Origin: Terasakiispira papahanaumokuakeensis
GTDB taxonomy: Bacteria; Pseudomonadota; Gammaproteobacteria; Pseudomonadales; Halomonadaceae
DNA length: 64,000 nucleotides
NCBI RefSeq assembly: GCF_001709345.1
Contig: NZ_MDTQ01000001.1
Location: 2,393,202 to 2,457,201, forward strand
Direction of reading: 5' to 3'
A program made the translations under genes and the position numbers. The notes below the pieces were generated by a model. It was given only the letters and a program-made list of their open reading frames with translations. It did not search any database and was not told the DNA's origin. This document shows positions 56,911 through 64,000 of the stretch, one piece after another; position 1 is the stretch's first letter, and each line of letters begins with the position of its first letter.

Positions 56911-57657
56911 ATGTATGACACCACCGCCTCGCCCCTGGTGATGGCCTTACCCGGCCTGATCACCACCGGATTACTGGCCCTATTGGCCTTGGGATTACTT
57001 CGTCGGCATCCTTACCGACTCTCTTGGGCCTTAGCGCTGGCTCCGACACTGGGCCTGCTCGCCACTCAGCAAAATCCATTGAGTTGGCCCTTAGCACCAC
57101 TGGTATTAAGCGCCGTGCTGGCCACACTGATCACCCGTATGGCCCAGTATCGCATCAGCGCAGCGCTGGGCATTATCGCCGCCCTCGCCATTAGCGGCTT
57201 TCAGCTCTTCATGCAACTTCCATTTGCAGAATTACTGCCGCTGGCATTACTCCCGTTACTGGCTCTTGCTGGCAGTCCACAACCCCACCACAGCAGCAGA
57301 CTCTTTGCTCAAAGCCTCGGTGGCGCTTTCATCGCCCTCGCCATCGCCCTGAGCGCCAGTACCGAAACCGGACTCTGGATCGGCCTCATCACCCTCACCA
57401 CAGGCCTGACCTGGCTCGCCACCTGCGTGATCAACATCGACACCCAACACAGCGAAGCCCCACTCCGCCTCGCCCACCTGCTGACACTTGGCTACGCCCA
57501 ACTCTACATCGGCCTCCCCCTGGAAAGCTTCATCACCGCAGCTCTGGCCCTCGGGCTAAGACTCCCAGTGCAAAACGCCTGGCTCAATCCCTTCATCAGC
57601 CTGATATTTGGCGGCCTTACCCTGTGGCAACTCTGGCCCAGCCAATCCCTCTTCTAA
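56911..57657 (+). CDS. Polytopic membrane protein of unknown function
   Basis: A 248-residue hydrophobic protein with about seven or eight predicted membrane segments, leucine- and alanine-rich, with short loops. No motif assigns a transport or enzymatic role. It follows yceI by 78 bp on the same strand and may be co-transcribed. Its 3' end overlaps the end of the CDI remnant on the opposite strand by four bases, so the accessory region begins immediately beyond it. Confidence 0.7.
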   Translation: MYDTTASPLVMALPGLITTGLLALLALGLLRRHPYRLSWALALAPTLGLLATQQNPLSWPLAPLVLSAVLATLITRMAQYRISAALGIIAALAISGFQLFMQLPFAELLPLALLPLLALAGSPQPHHSSRLFAQSLGGAFIALAIALSASTETGLWIGLITLTTGLTWLATCVINIDTQHSEAPLRLAHLLTLGYAQLYIGLPLESFITAALALGLRLPVQNAWLNPFISLIFGGLTLWQLWPSQSLF

Positions 57658-57950
57658 AGCACCCACAACACCACACCATTGGTCGATGCAGCCTTGGCCA
57701 AGAAGGGGAACGGTCGTGCAACGCTCACGCGGCCACTGTTGCTGGGTAAGATCATACCGCCTGTTTCAACCTTACGGTTCAAGCCTGCGATAATGTCTTC
57801 GATGCTTTTGCCAGGAGTCAGCTCAGCTTGACCGGCTTGATCGGTGATGGTGATCTGGCCATCACTGATGCCGCTGCGGGTTAAGCTAGTATCACGCTGG
57901 CTGTCATGCAGGGCCACCGGCATGCCGCCGCCGGGAGGTGCGTCAGTACG
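57654..57950 (-). pseudogene. Terminal CdiA-like remnant (third orphan module)
   Basis: A start-less fragment that repeats the first part of the CdiA constant region: PPGGGMPVALHDSQRDTS, SGISDGQITITDQAGQ and PGKSIEDIIAGLNRKVE. It then switches to an unrelated 33-residue tail (ILPSNSGRVSVARPFPFLAK onward) and stops. The frame is blocked upstream by a TAG. It has no toxin domain and no immunity gene and is the most decayed copy in the CDI array. The tail may be the end of an ancestral gene. Confidence 0.7.
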
Positions 57951-57961
57951 CTAGCCCGTGA

Positions 57962-58166
57962 ACCTACTGAGAGAACCTGTTTGCAGGCGAATATCTAAAC
58001 CCTTCGCGGCCAAGGCCGCTCCTACCACACCTTGGTGCTTTCAGGGATGGCAGAAAGTCGTGGCCGCGATGACGATCAGGCACAGCATCTACGTAGCCAC
58101 TGCCAAAGCCGTGAACGGCTACGTGGATCTCTAAGCACCGGGTGACACAGAAATATGAACACCCTC
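57962..58166. repeat. Intermodule repeat A (degenerate)
   Basis: About 205 bp related to the intermodule repeats B (60521-60745) and C (63215-63435). It contains a well-preserved REP-like element at 58003-58026 (TTCGCGGCCAAGGCCGCTCC) and a worn partner near 57975. A perfect inverted repeat ACGTAGCC/GGCTACGT follows (about 58090-58124), then the shared tail GGTGACACAGAAATATGAAC. Confidence 0.85.
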
Positions 58167-58191
58167 TGCGATTATTCGATGAATTCTGGAA

Positions 58192-58455
58192 TTAAAGAGG
58201 AGTTCCTCTCAATCTACCAGGCTTTTGAATCAGTAGGCCATCAACTTGTCGACTCCGACATTTATCAACAAATTCCAAAGCATTGTTCAAATCCTTTTTA
58301 TACAACTCATATGCTTCTTTTGTAATTTCATAGTACTCCTCATAATCTGCATACTCATTTCTCACTGGTATCGATAGATAAAACCGCCCTGAATCCTCCT
58401 CAATACCGATAGAAAATCGTTCTGCCCTATTAACTACCACGTCAGTAAATTTCAT
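58192..58455 (-). CDS. CdiI-type immunity protein of orphan module 1
   Basis: An 87-residue acidic protein directly downstream of orphan toxin 1, with an 8-bp gap. Its AGGA ribosome-binding site overlaps the toxin stop. The pattern IGIEEDSGRFYLSIPVRNEYADYEEYYEI and the C-terminal LLIQKPGRLRGTPL resemble small proteins I have seen beside polymorphic toxins, but I cannot name the family. Position, size and coupling make immunity the likely role. Base composition is AT-rich compared with the toxin constant region. Confidence 0.78.
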   Translation of the reverse strand: MKFTDVVVNRAERFSIGIEEDSGRFYLSIPVRNEYADYEEYYEITKEAYELYKKDLNNALEFVDKCRSRQVDGLLIQKPGRLRGTPL

Positions 58456-58463
58456 GGTTATTC

Positions 58464-60383
58464 CTAAAATGATAGAGGTGTCTGCCTAAATTGACTTGGC
58501 GAAATATCACCAGCATCAATTACTGCCTCCAAAGCACCATCAGGAAGTCTACCCCCAGGAACCCACAAATCATTAGCTCCCGCCTCATTACCAGATGGAA
58601 TTCTTAGATTTAATTCTCTTGGTTTTGGAATATCCACTCTAACCAACGTATTAGCGTCAAAGAAGTCTTCTGGAAGACCTAACGCATTAGCCATTGCTCT
58701 GGAATTACCATTTGAAGACAATAACAATTTATCTGCCTCACTTTTTGTCATCACAAAAGAAGTTCCATCTCGCTGAGCAATTCCATATTTTTCAAGATTT
58801 CTTTGAGACATGAAGCGAGAAGCTCCGTCATCAAATTGTGAAATATGCTCGTTTATATATGAAGAAGAAAGATAATCGCTAGGATCTGGGCGCTGCCCAT
58901 GTGGGATAGACCTAATTTCATCTATCTGAGTTTGGGATAGTGGAAACTTATGTAGAATACTCCCATCAACCCCAGAGTGGTGACTCGCTTCATTCTGCCC
59001 AACGGAGCTAGCATTGTCACTAGTACGGGGGTCGTTTGTTGATGTCGCGACATCGTCATGGGTGTGACTATCTTGCCCAGTCTCACGCCCTGCTGTGCTG
59101 TCTCGGTGCTCGGGAAGGTCTGTATCTCGGCCGAGTTCAACGAGGTCGTCGCCTGCTTTGGCTGCGTCCCCCGCTTGATCTAAGCCTCGACCCACAACAC
59201 TTCGGCCTGCACCTTTAAGAGCGACGACCCGGGCAATGACTTTCTCCGTTGCCATTGCGGTAGTTTTGACGGCTCCACCTGCACCAGTCAGCAACCCTGC
59301 AATATCCATAAACAGTTTGCCGGTTTCCATACCAGAATTAAACGCCCCCTCAGCTCCCCCCTTCAGGTACTCTTCATCCATTTTATCAAGGCGGTCTCTA
59401 AATGATTGCTTCACCGCATCTGACACATTACCCAGCAAGTCGTCGCTATTTAACAGCAATCTAAGCGCTTCGTATGTCTTTCCCGGATTGCCTAACATTT
59501 TCACGACACCATCGATCGTGTCATGCAATCCGGCCGGAACCCCCGCTACCACTCCGGCATCAAAGCTCAACTCCTGCCCGATATCGACCCCTGTCCATTT
59601 TGACTCCACCTGGAATCGACAGAATGAGCTCTGACACGCTTCAAGTTCCTTTCTTTTCTGAGCAATCTGTGCGCTGATCAGATAGTTATTATCCACCGAT
59701 GAGACGGCGCTGTTCATCGCGGTGCCGGGGTCTAGGTTGGTCCCCAGGGCCATGGCGGTGGTGAGGCCGACGATGATGTCGCGTTTGGTTTCTTTCTCTG
59801 CAACCGTTTCGTCGGGTTGGGCGGTGAAGAGGTTGGTCAGTAAGCTGCTGGTCGCCGCGCCCATGCCACCGGCCCCGCAGTCACCACCGCCGGCAGCAGC
59901 ACCTAAACACCCTACGGCACCGTGAAGGGCGGCATGCAAGGGGCTACCTTCGGTGAGTTTGCCTTCACGGGTCCATTCACCCAGTAGGCTGGCGCCTTCT
60001 TGTTGCAGATAGTTGGCAACGCCCATTTGCACAAATTGTGTGGCGCCTGCGCTAAGGTTACCGCCGACAGCCGCATTCAGTGCATTCACCACTTTGCGCC
60101 CAGTGCCGCCGGGGAGCCAGGTTTCGTTTTCGATTAAGGCGGTTTTGTATTGTTGTTCTAACTGGGCAACCAGGGCGTCATCACGTTCGTCGGCTGTTTT
60201 TTCTTTTTCGGTATCCAGGGCTTTTTTCGCCCGGTCCACTTCTTTGCCGCGGTTTTTGATATAAGTCGCGGTTTCTTTAACGAAGGTCGAGGCGATGGCA
60301 AACTTGGCGTTGATTTCATCTTCATCCAAGTTGTTGCTTAAGCTGCCACTGGTATCACGGCCGGTTTCAACCTCACGGTTCAA
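58464..60383 (-). CDS. Orphan CdiA-CT toxin module 1 (start-less)
   Basis: This is the C-terminal part of a CdiA-like contact-dependent inhibition protein without its secretion and shaft regions. The frame is open from 60512 (a TAG precedes it) but has no start until a TTG at 60383, so it is probably silent unless recombined onto the main cdiA. Order: DQAGQ leader, constant region with GCLGAAAGGGDCGAGGMGAATSSLL, the PT-VENN-like motif VDNN at residues 230-233, a module-specific helical region (possible entry domain), the linker VGQNEASHHSGVDG, then a C-terminal toxin domain of about 160 residues ending GALEAVIDAGDISPSQF. I do not recognise the toxin's activity. Confidence 0.82.
   Translation of the reverse strand: MNREVETGRDTSGSLSNNLDEDEINAKFAIASTFVKETATYIKNRGKEVDRAKKALDTEKEKTADERDDALVAQLEQQYKTALIENETWLPGGTGRKVVNALNAAVGGNLSAGATQFVQMGVANYLQQEGASLLGEWTREGKLTEGSPLHAALHGAVGCLGAAAGGGDCGAGGMGAATSSLLTNLFTAQPDETVAEKETKRDIIVGLTTAMALGTNLDPGTAMNSAVSSVDNNYLISAQIAQKRKELEACQSSFCRFQVESKWTGVDIGQELSFDAGVVAGVPAGLHDTIDGVVKMLGNPGKTYEALRLLLNSDDLLGNVSDAVKQSFRDRLDKMDEEYLKGGAEGAFNSGMETGKLFMDIAGLLTGAGGAVKTTAMATEKVIARVVALKGAGRSVVGRGLDQAGDAAKAGDDLVELGRDTDLPEHRDSTAGRETGQDSHTHDDVATSTNDPRTSDNASSVGQNEASHHSGVDGSILHKFPLSQTQIDEIRSIPHGQRPDPSDYLSSSYINEHISQFDDGASRFMSQRNLEKYGIAQRDGTSFVMTKSEADKLLLSSNGNSRAMANALGLPEDFFDANTLVRVDIPKPRELNLRIPSGNEAGANDLWVPGGRLPDGALEAVIDAGDISPSQFRQTPLSF
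58961..59029 (-). repeat. Linker anchor between entry and toxin regions, module 1
   Basis: 69 bp encoding SDNASSVGQNEASHHSGVDG, with only about seven mismatches to 61733-61801 in module 2, although the sequences on both sides are unrelated. A second point of identity available for recombination besides the VDNN constant region. Confidence 0.85.
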
Positions 60384-60520
60384 GCCTGCGATAATGTCTT
60401 CGATGCTTTGGCCAGGAGTCAGCTCAGCTTGACCGGCTTGATCGGTAATGGTGATCTGGCCGTCACTGATACCGCTGCGGGTTGAACTGGTATCACGCTG
60501 GCTGTCATGCCTCTAAAGTT

Positions 60521-60745
60521 CTTGTGGGAGCTTGCTTGCAAGCGAATATATCGTGAACCCCGGACGGCCAAACACACCCCTTCGCGGCCAAGGGCGCTCC
60601 TACCACACCTTGGTGCTGTCAAGATTGGCAGGAAGTCGTGGCTGAGATGGCGATCAGACACAGCATCCACGTAGCAACTGCCAAGGCCGTGCAACGGCTA
60701 CACAGACCTCTAAGCACCGGGTGACACAGAAATATGAACACCCTC
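60521..60745. repeat. Intermodule repeat B with REPIN-like pair
   Basis: About 225 bp, closely related to repeat C. It holds two REP-like elements in inverted orientation: 60522-60546 (TGTGGGAGCTTGC and its palindromic arm GCAAGCGAA) and 60581-60605 (TTCGCGGCCAAGGGCGCTCC). These resemble Pseudomonas REP sequences, where such pairs form REPINs. The shared tail GTGACACAGAAATATGAACA closes it. Confidence 0.88.
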
Positions 60746-61265
60746 ACAAAAAACTCTGGTTCTGCTGCTCTAATATAATATGTTTGATTTTTTTTATTAA
60801 CTCAACATCAACTTCGTCAATTAAAATCCACACAACCACTCTATCATTAGCACACCCAAAATAGACATTTTCATTTCTATATACACTTACGACATCATTA
60901 TCGCTACCAAATCTTATACGCAACTGATCTTCAGAAATCTCAATCTCAACGCTACCATTACTATCTATAAAAACCCCACCCTGCCATTGATCTAAATCAC
61001 TACAAGGCAATCCTTCAATAAAAATCGCCTTAAAATCTTTCTTAACTTTTTCTATTTCCACATAGTCACAGACTTGAACTAACTTTATAGAAGAAAGGCA
61101 TGTTTTATATTGATCAAAACCAATCTCTATCAAATAACTTCCACCTACATAACGATAATATAACTGATGATCTGGACCATCACCAAATGTCACACAAAGC
61201 GGAACATAATCATCTACATCCAGTCTCGCTGGTAACATACAGCACACTCTGCTATTAATCTTCAT
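60744..61265 (-). CDS. CdiI-type immunity protein of orphan module 2
   Basis: A 173-residue AT-rich gene 21 bp downstream of orphan toxin 2 on the same strand. The protein is acidic and beta-rich by pattern (YYRYVGGSYLIEIGFDQYKT, GGVFIDSNGSVEIEISEDQ), without signal or membrane helix. I do not recognise a family. Its place between a CdiA-CT and the next intermodule repeat, and its codon use unlike the neighbouring constant region, identify it as the probable immunity gene. The ribosome-binding site is weak. Confidence 0.75.
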   Translation of the reverse strand: MKINSRVCCMLPARLDVDDYVPLCVTFGDGPDHQLYYRYVGGSYLIEIGFDQYKTCLSSIKLVQVCDYVEIEKVKKDFKAIFIEGLPCSDLDQWQGGVFIDSNGSVEIEISEDQLRIRFGSDNDVVSVYRNENVYFGCANDRVVVWILIDEVDVELIKKIKHIILEQQNQSFL

Positions 61266-61286
61266 TTAAAAACCCAATCAGTAAAA

Positions 61287-63050
61287 TTAATTCAACATTC
61301 TTGCATGTTTAATCGCAGGGAGTTCACCGGCTTTTCTAGGAGGTGCAAAAATAATCTCCCAACCATCATCACTGACATATATTTTATTAAATTGAACGTT
61401 ATTATTTTTAATAATATTCGAGACACCACCATGAAGGCTAGTTAATGCTTCTTGTGTTCGAACAGGATCAGGAAGATAAGTAAAATTCTCCCCTTTAATA
61501 GAGTTTCTAGATTGCCAGGAAGGAACCTTGCCTCCTATATTCACATTCCGAGAAGAAATAGTTCTGGTTAATTCTTCTTGAATATGCTTTGTAGCATTTG
61601 GAGCAATAAAAAGTTGTTTTCCCTCAATTTCAGTTATATATGCCCGTGGCAAATCAGTCCCAGGATAATTACCATAAGCATCCACTCTCTGAATTGAATC
61701 CCATACAGTTCCAGTACCATTATGTGTAACCCTCCCATCAACCCCAGAATGGTTACTCGCTTCATTCTGCCCAACGGTGCGAGCGTTGTCACTGGTATGG
61801 GTATAGTCTGGGAATAAATCCTCTCTATCTGAAGACCCTAGGCTTTCTTCGAGTCGGCCACCCGAACTTGGTGTGTTCGGGGTTTTGCGCCATAGTAACT
61901 CAAATCGTCTGGCACCATAAAGACCAGCACCGGATTTGATTAAATCTTCCGCATACTCATCGGGCGGGGTGTTGAGATAATCATAAAACTCTCTCTCAAG
62001 TTCCATACCCGGAAACTCACTGGTTGCCCAATCAGTCACAGATTGACCCGCATTAGCAGCACCATTATAAATATTCCCTGGTATACTTTTTATACCATCC
62101 CAAGCATCAGACGCCATTTGGGCCGGTCCATCAACGAGTTGGCTACCCCATTTACTTAGCTGGTCGGCCATATCATTACCCGTCTTCCTGATCCCTCGAA
62201 AGAATTCTCGTCTTTGGTAATCAGAATCGTATGCAGGCTCATAGTCTGGCAGCACATCTTCTGCCGGGTTAAGGTGCTGATCACTCCAATAGCGGTTCAT
62301 CTCTTCGACCATTCGCTCGTGACTCCACCCCTCTTCTGCAGTTTGGATCAAGACTTTTTCACTGTAATTGAAAAGATCCTCATCTTGTGCATCACTGATC
62401 ACACGAATTTGTCGAGTGATCGTATCTTTTAGCTCTTGATCATCAGTTGACGCACGAGCTTGATCAGCAGCATCGTTCATCTCCTTAGTGATCCAGTTAT
62501 TATCCAACGATGAGACGGCGCTGTTCATGGCGGTGCCGGGGTCGAGGTTGGTCCCTAGGGCCATGGCGGTGGTGAGGCCGACGATGATGTCGCGTTTGGT
62601 TTCTTTCTCTGCAAAGGTTTCGTTGGGTTGGTCGGTGAAGAGGTTGGTCAGTAAGCTGCTGGTCGCCGCGCCCATGCCACCGGCACCGCAGTCACCACCG
62701 CCTGCAGCGGCACCTAAGCACCCTACGGCACCGTGAAGGGCGGCATGCAGGGGGCTGCCTTCGGTGAGCTTGCCTTCATGGGTCCATCGACCCAGTAGGC
62801 TGGCGCCTTCTTGTTGCAGGTAGTTGGCGATGCCCATTTGCACAAATTGTGTGGCGCCTGCGCTGAGGTTACCGCCGACAGCCGCATTCAGTGCATTCAC
62901 CACTTTGCGCCCGGTACCGCCGGGTAACCAGGTTTCGTTTTCGATTAAGGCGGTTTTATATTGTTGCTCTAACTGAGCGACCAGGGCGTCATCACGTTCG
63001 TCGGCTGTTTTTTCTTTTTCGGTATCCAGAGCTTTTTTCGCCCGATCCAC
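61287..63050 (-). CDS. Orphan CdiA-CT toxin module 2 (start-less, 5' deleted)
   Basis: The second orphan CDI toxin module. The frame can only begin at a GTG (63050, DRAKKALDTEK) because a deletion of about 160 bp has fused upstream sequence out of frame. The constant region is nearly identical to module 1 up to LDNN (residues 182-185). A different helical region follows (WITKEMNDAADQARAS to about residue 395), then VGQNEASNHSGVDG, and then a different toxin domain of about 150 residues ending AGELPAIKHARMLN. The toxin type is not recognised. A dedicated immunity gene follows. Confidence 0.8.
   Translation of the reverse strand: MDRAKKALDTEKEKTADERDDALVAQLEQQYKTALIENETWLPGGTGRKVVNALNAAVGGNLSAGATQFVQMGIANYLQQEGASLLGRWTHEGKLTEGSPLHAALHGAVGCLGAAAGGGDCGAGGMGAATSSLLTNLFTDQPNETFAEKETKRDIIVGLTTAMALGTNLDPGTAMNSAVSSLDNNWITKEMNDAADQARASTDDQELKDTITRQIRVISDAQDEDLFNYSEKVLIQTAEEGWSHERMVEEMNRYWSDQHLNPAEDVLPDYEPAYDSDYQRREFFRGIRKTGNDMADQLSKWGSQLVDGPAQMASDAWDGIKSIPGNIYNGAANAGQSVTDWATSEFPGMELEREFYDYLNTPPDEYAEDLIKSGAGLYGARRFELLWRKTPNTPSSGGRLEESLGSSDREDLFPDYTHTSDNARTVGQNEASNHSGVDGRVTHNGTGTVWDSIQRVDAYGNYPGTDLPRAYITEIEGKQLFIAPNATKHIQEELTRTISSRNVNIGGKVPSWQSRNSIKGENFTYLPDPVRTQEALTSLHGGVSNIIKNNNVQFNKIYVSDDGWEIIFAPPRKAGELPAIKHARMLN
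61733..61801 (-). repeat. Linker anchor between entry and toxin regions, module 2
   Basis: The 69-bp counterpart of 58961-59029, encoding SDNARTVGQNEASNHSGVDG. Flanking sequences are unrelated to module 1. Confidence 0.85.
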
Positions 63051-63080
63051 TTCTTTGCCGCGGTTGGTAATATAAGTCGC

Positions 63081-63199
63081 CCGGCTTGATCGGTGATGGT
63101 GATCTGGCCATCGCTGATGCCGCTGCGGATTGAGCTGGTATCACGCTGGCTGTCATGCAGGGCCACCGGCATGCCACCACCGGGGGCGGCGTCAGTACG
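63081..63199 (-). pseudogene. CdiA leader fragment cut off from module 2
   Basis: Encodes PGGGMPVALHDSQRDTS and SGISDGQITITDQAG, identical in kind to the start of the other modules. At 63080/63081 it joins the ATYITNRGKEVDR part of the constant region in the wrong frame. About 54 codons present in module 1 are missing. A TAG precedes the fragment. Confidence 0.8.
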
Positions 63200-63214
63200 C
63201 TAACCCCAGGACCT

Positions 63215-63435
63215 TCTGTGGGAGCTTGCTTGCAAGCGAATATATCGTGAACCCCGGACGGCCAAACACACCCCTTCGCGGCCTTGGCCGCTCCACACCT
63301 TGGTACTTTCAAGGGTGGCAGGAAGTCGTAGCCGAGATGGCGATCAGACACAGCATCTACGTAGCCACTGCCAAGGCCGTGCAATAGCTACGTGAACCTC
63401 TAAGAACCGAGTGACACAGAAATATGAACACTCTC
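63215..63435. repeat. Intermodule repeat C with REPIN-like pair
   Basis: About 220 bp, closely related to repeat B, with REP-like elements at 63217-63240 and 63275-63294 in inverted orientation and the same closing segment. It separates the main CDI immunity gene from orphan module 2. Confidence 0.88.
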
Positions 63436-63511
63436 TGGCGCGGGCAAAGTTGAGCTTAATTGATAATAAGAACGAGAATTAACCTAATGGAACACTAGGG
63501 TCTTGCCACAA

Positions 63512-63919
63512 CTATATCTCAGACAAGTAATTTTGAGCCAAATTCTGAATAGCACTAATATCAGATTTTAAAAAAGACGTAAGGATCTCCTTTTTCTCTT
63601 CTAAATTAGACTCAGAAACAATTGATAATGCATGCACTAATGAGCCTGAATTTGACCCTTGAATATAGCCCAAGATATAATTATCTATTTCGCGAACACC
63701 AAGACCTGATGGATAAACTCCGCTGAGCAGATTTAATATACTTTCATGAACAGACAAATCAGTCTCATTCGGTAGAAGCATTAATAATTTAAGCACAATC
63801 GAAAGTTTTTCCTTATCGCTGTATACTTCCGTCTCAATTTCATCATTAAGTTCATCAACCAGCATGTCTCTACCATTACATCGGGTATTACAAATCTGTG
63901 AAATGAGGCTATTGCTCAC
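63512..63919 (-). CDS. CdiI-type immunity protein of the right-edge toxin
   Basis: A 135-residue AT-rich helical protein (LSIVLKLLMLLPNETDLSVHESILNLLSG, SDISAIQNLAQNYLSEI), HEAT-like in pattern. The GTG at 63919 is taken as the start because GGAGG lies five bases upstream and the toxin stop TGA ends one base before it. An ATG at 63931 has no ribosome-binding site. It should neutralise the toxin that enters from the right edge. No family recognised. Confidence 0.75.
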   Translation of the reverse strand: MSNSLISQICNTRCNGRDMLVDELNDEIETEVYSDKEKLSIVLKLLMLLPNETDLSVHESILNLLSGVYPSGLGVREIDNYILGYIQGSNSGSLVHALSIVSESNLEEKKEILTSFLKSDISAIQNLAQNYLSEI

Positions 63920-63920
63920 G

Positions 63921-63998
63921 TCAACCTCCATTAGAATTAATTTTCATAAAATCCATTAACCAAATTTCAGGCATCTCAATAGGTATATGAGTGTTATT
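63921..63998 (-). CDS. C-terminal tip of a CdiA-like toxin (partial, runs off the right edge)
   Basis: The last 25 codons of a frame that enters from beyond 64000 and ends in TGA at 63923-63921 (NTHIPIEMPEIWLMDF, then MKINSNGG). Coupling to the following immunity gene and the downstream orphan modules suggest it is either the functional cdiA gene or another orphan module. The toxin class cannot be told from so short a piece. Confidence 0.6.
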   Translation of the reverse strand, partial: NNTHIPIEMPEIWLMDFMKINSNGG

Positions 63999-64000
63999 TG

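Noticed and set aside
57654-64000. CRISPR array as an explanation for the repeats near the right end
   Set aside because: The repeats are about 220 bp and 600 bp long, separated by genes, with no short regular repeat-spacer pattern.

Overview
The window looks like chromosome of a gammaproteobacterium. The evidence is the mix of RMF, a quinone-type dihydroorotate dehydrogenase, PdxB, RlmKL, a DUF2835 protein, a 1,610-residue NAD-glutamate dehydrogenase and an OpgG/OpgH/OpgD glucan locus. Gene content suggests the Oceanospirillales/Halomonadaceae side of the class, but no marker here fixes a genus. Most genes are ordinary chromosomal genes; two accessory regions stand out.

Layout. 1-2,600: the 3' end of a TlyA-type RNA methyltransferase, outer-membrane phospholipase PldA, and a YhiN-type flavoprotein. 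3,100-8,500: a periplasmic glucan locus (OpgG-like, a 65-residue ORF, OpgH, OpgD-like). The two periplasmic proteins both carry Tat signals, and OpgH appears split into a short N-terminal peptide and a 595-residue membrane enzyme. 8,500-12,400: tRNA-Ser, a YdjA nitroreductase with a hotdog protein, a membrane-anchored acidic protein, and an antiporter-family permease. 12,470-22,690: a siderophore-uptake island in the pyochelin/yersiniabactin style. It has a FyuA-like receptor, a methyltransferase, two MFS carriers, a PchR/YbtA-like regulator and a pair of YbtP/YbtQ-like ABC proteins, with no siderophore assembly line in view. 22,930-23,610: three tandem tRNA-Gly/tRNA-Glu pairs behind one strong promoter.

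24,000-57,650 is mostly housekeeping: the GTPase YlqF, a membrane diguanylate cyclase preceded by a perfect FNR/Anr box, AlaA, HtpX, a soluble FIST-domain chemoreceptor, PdxB, a WGR protein, a CBS protein, RlmKL, RMF, PyrD and NAD-GDH. A six-gene MoxR/BatABD-type operon (44,912-51,897) follows, then TrmA, MurI, a LysR regulator with an apparent CTG start, and YceI.

57,650-64,000 is the downstream part of a contact-dependent inhibition (CDI) locus on the minus strand. The C-terminal tip of a toxin enters at the right edge with its immunity gene. Two start-less orphan CdiA-CT/immunity modules and one terminal remnant follow. The pieces are separated by about 220-bp intermodule repeats that each carry a REP-like inverted pair (REPIN-like). 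The two orphan modules share an almost identical roughly 200-residue constant region ending in VDNN or LDNN. They then diverge, re-converge for 69 bp encoding a VGQNEASxHSGVDG linker, and diverge again into different toxin domains. This two-anchor mosaic is the most interesting structure in the window. A second theme is a set of unrelated intergenic tandem arrays that all have 14-17-bp units.
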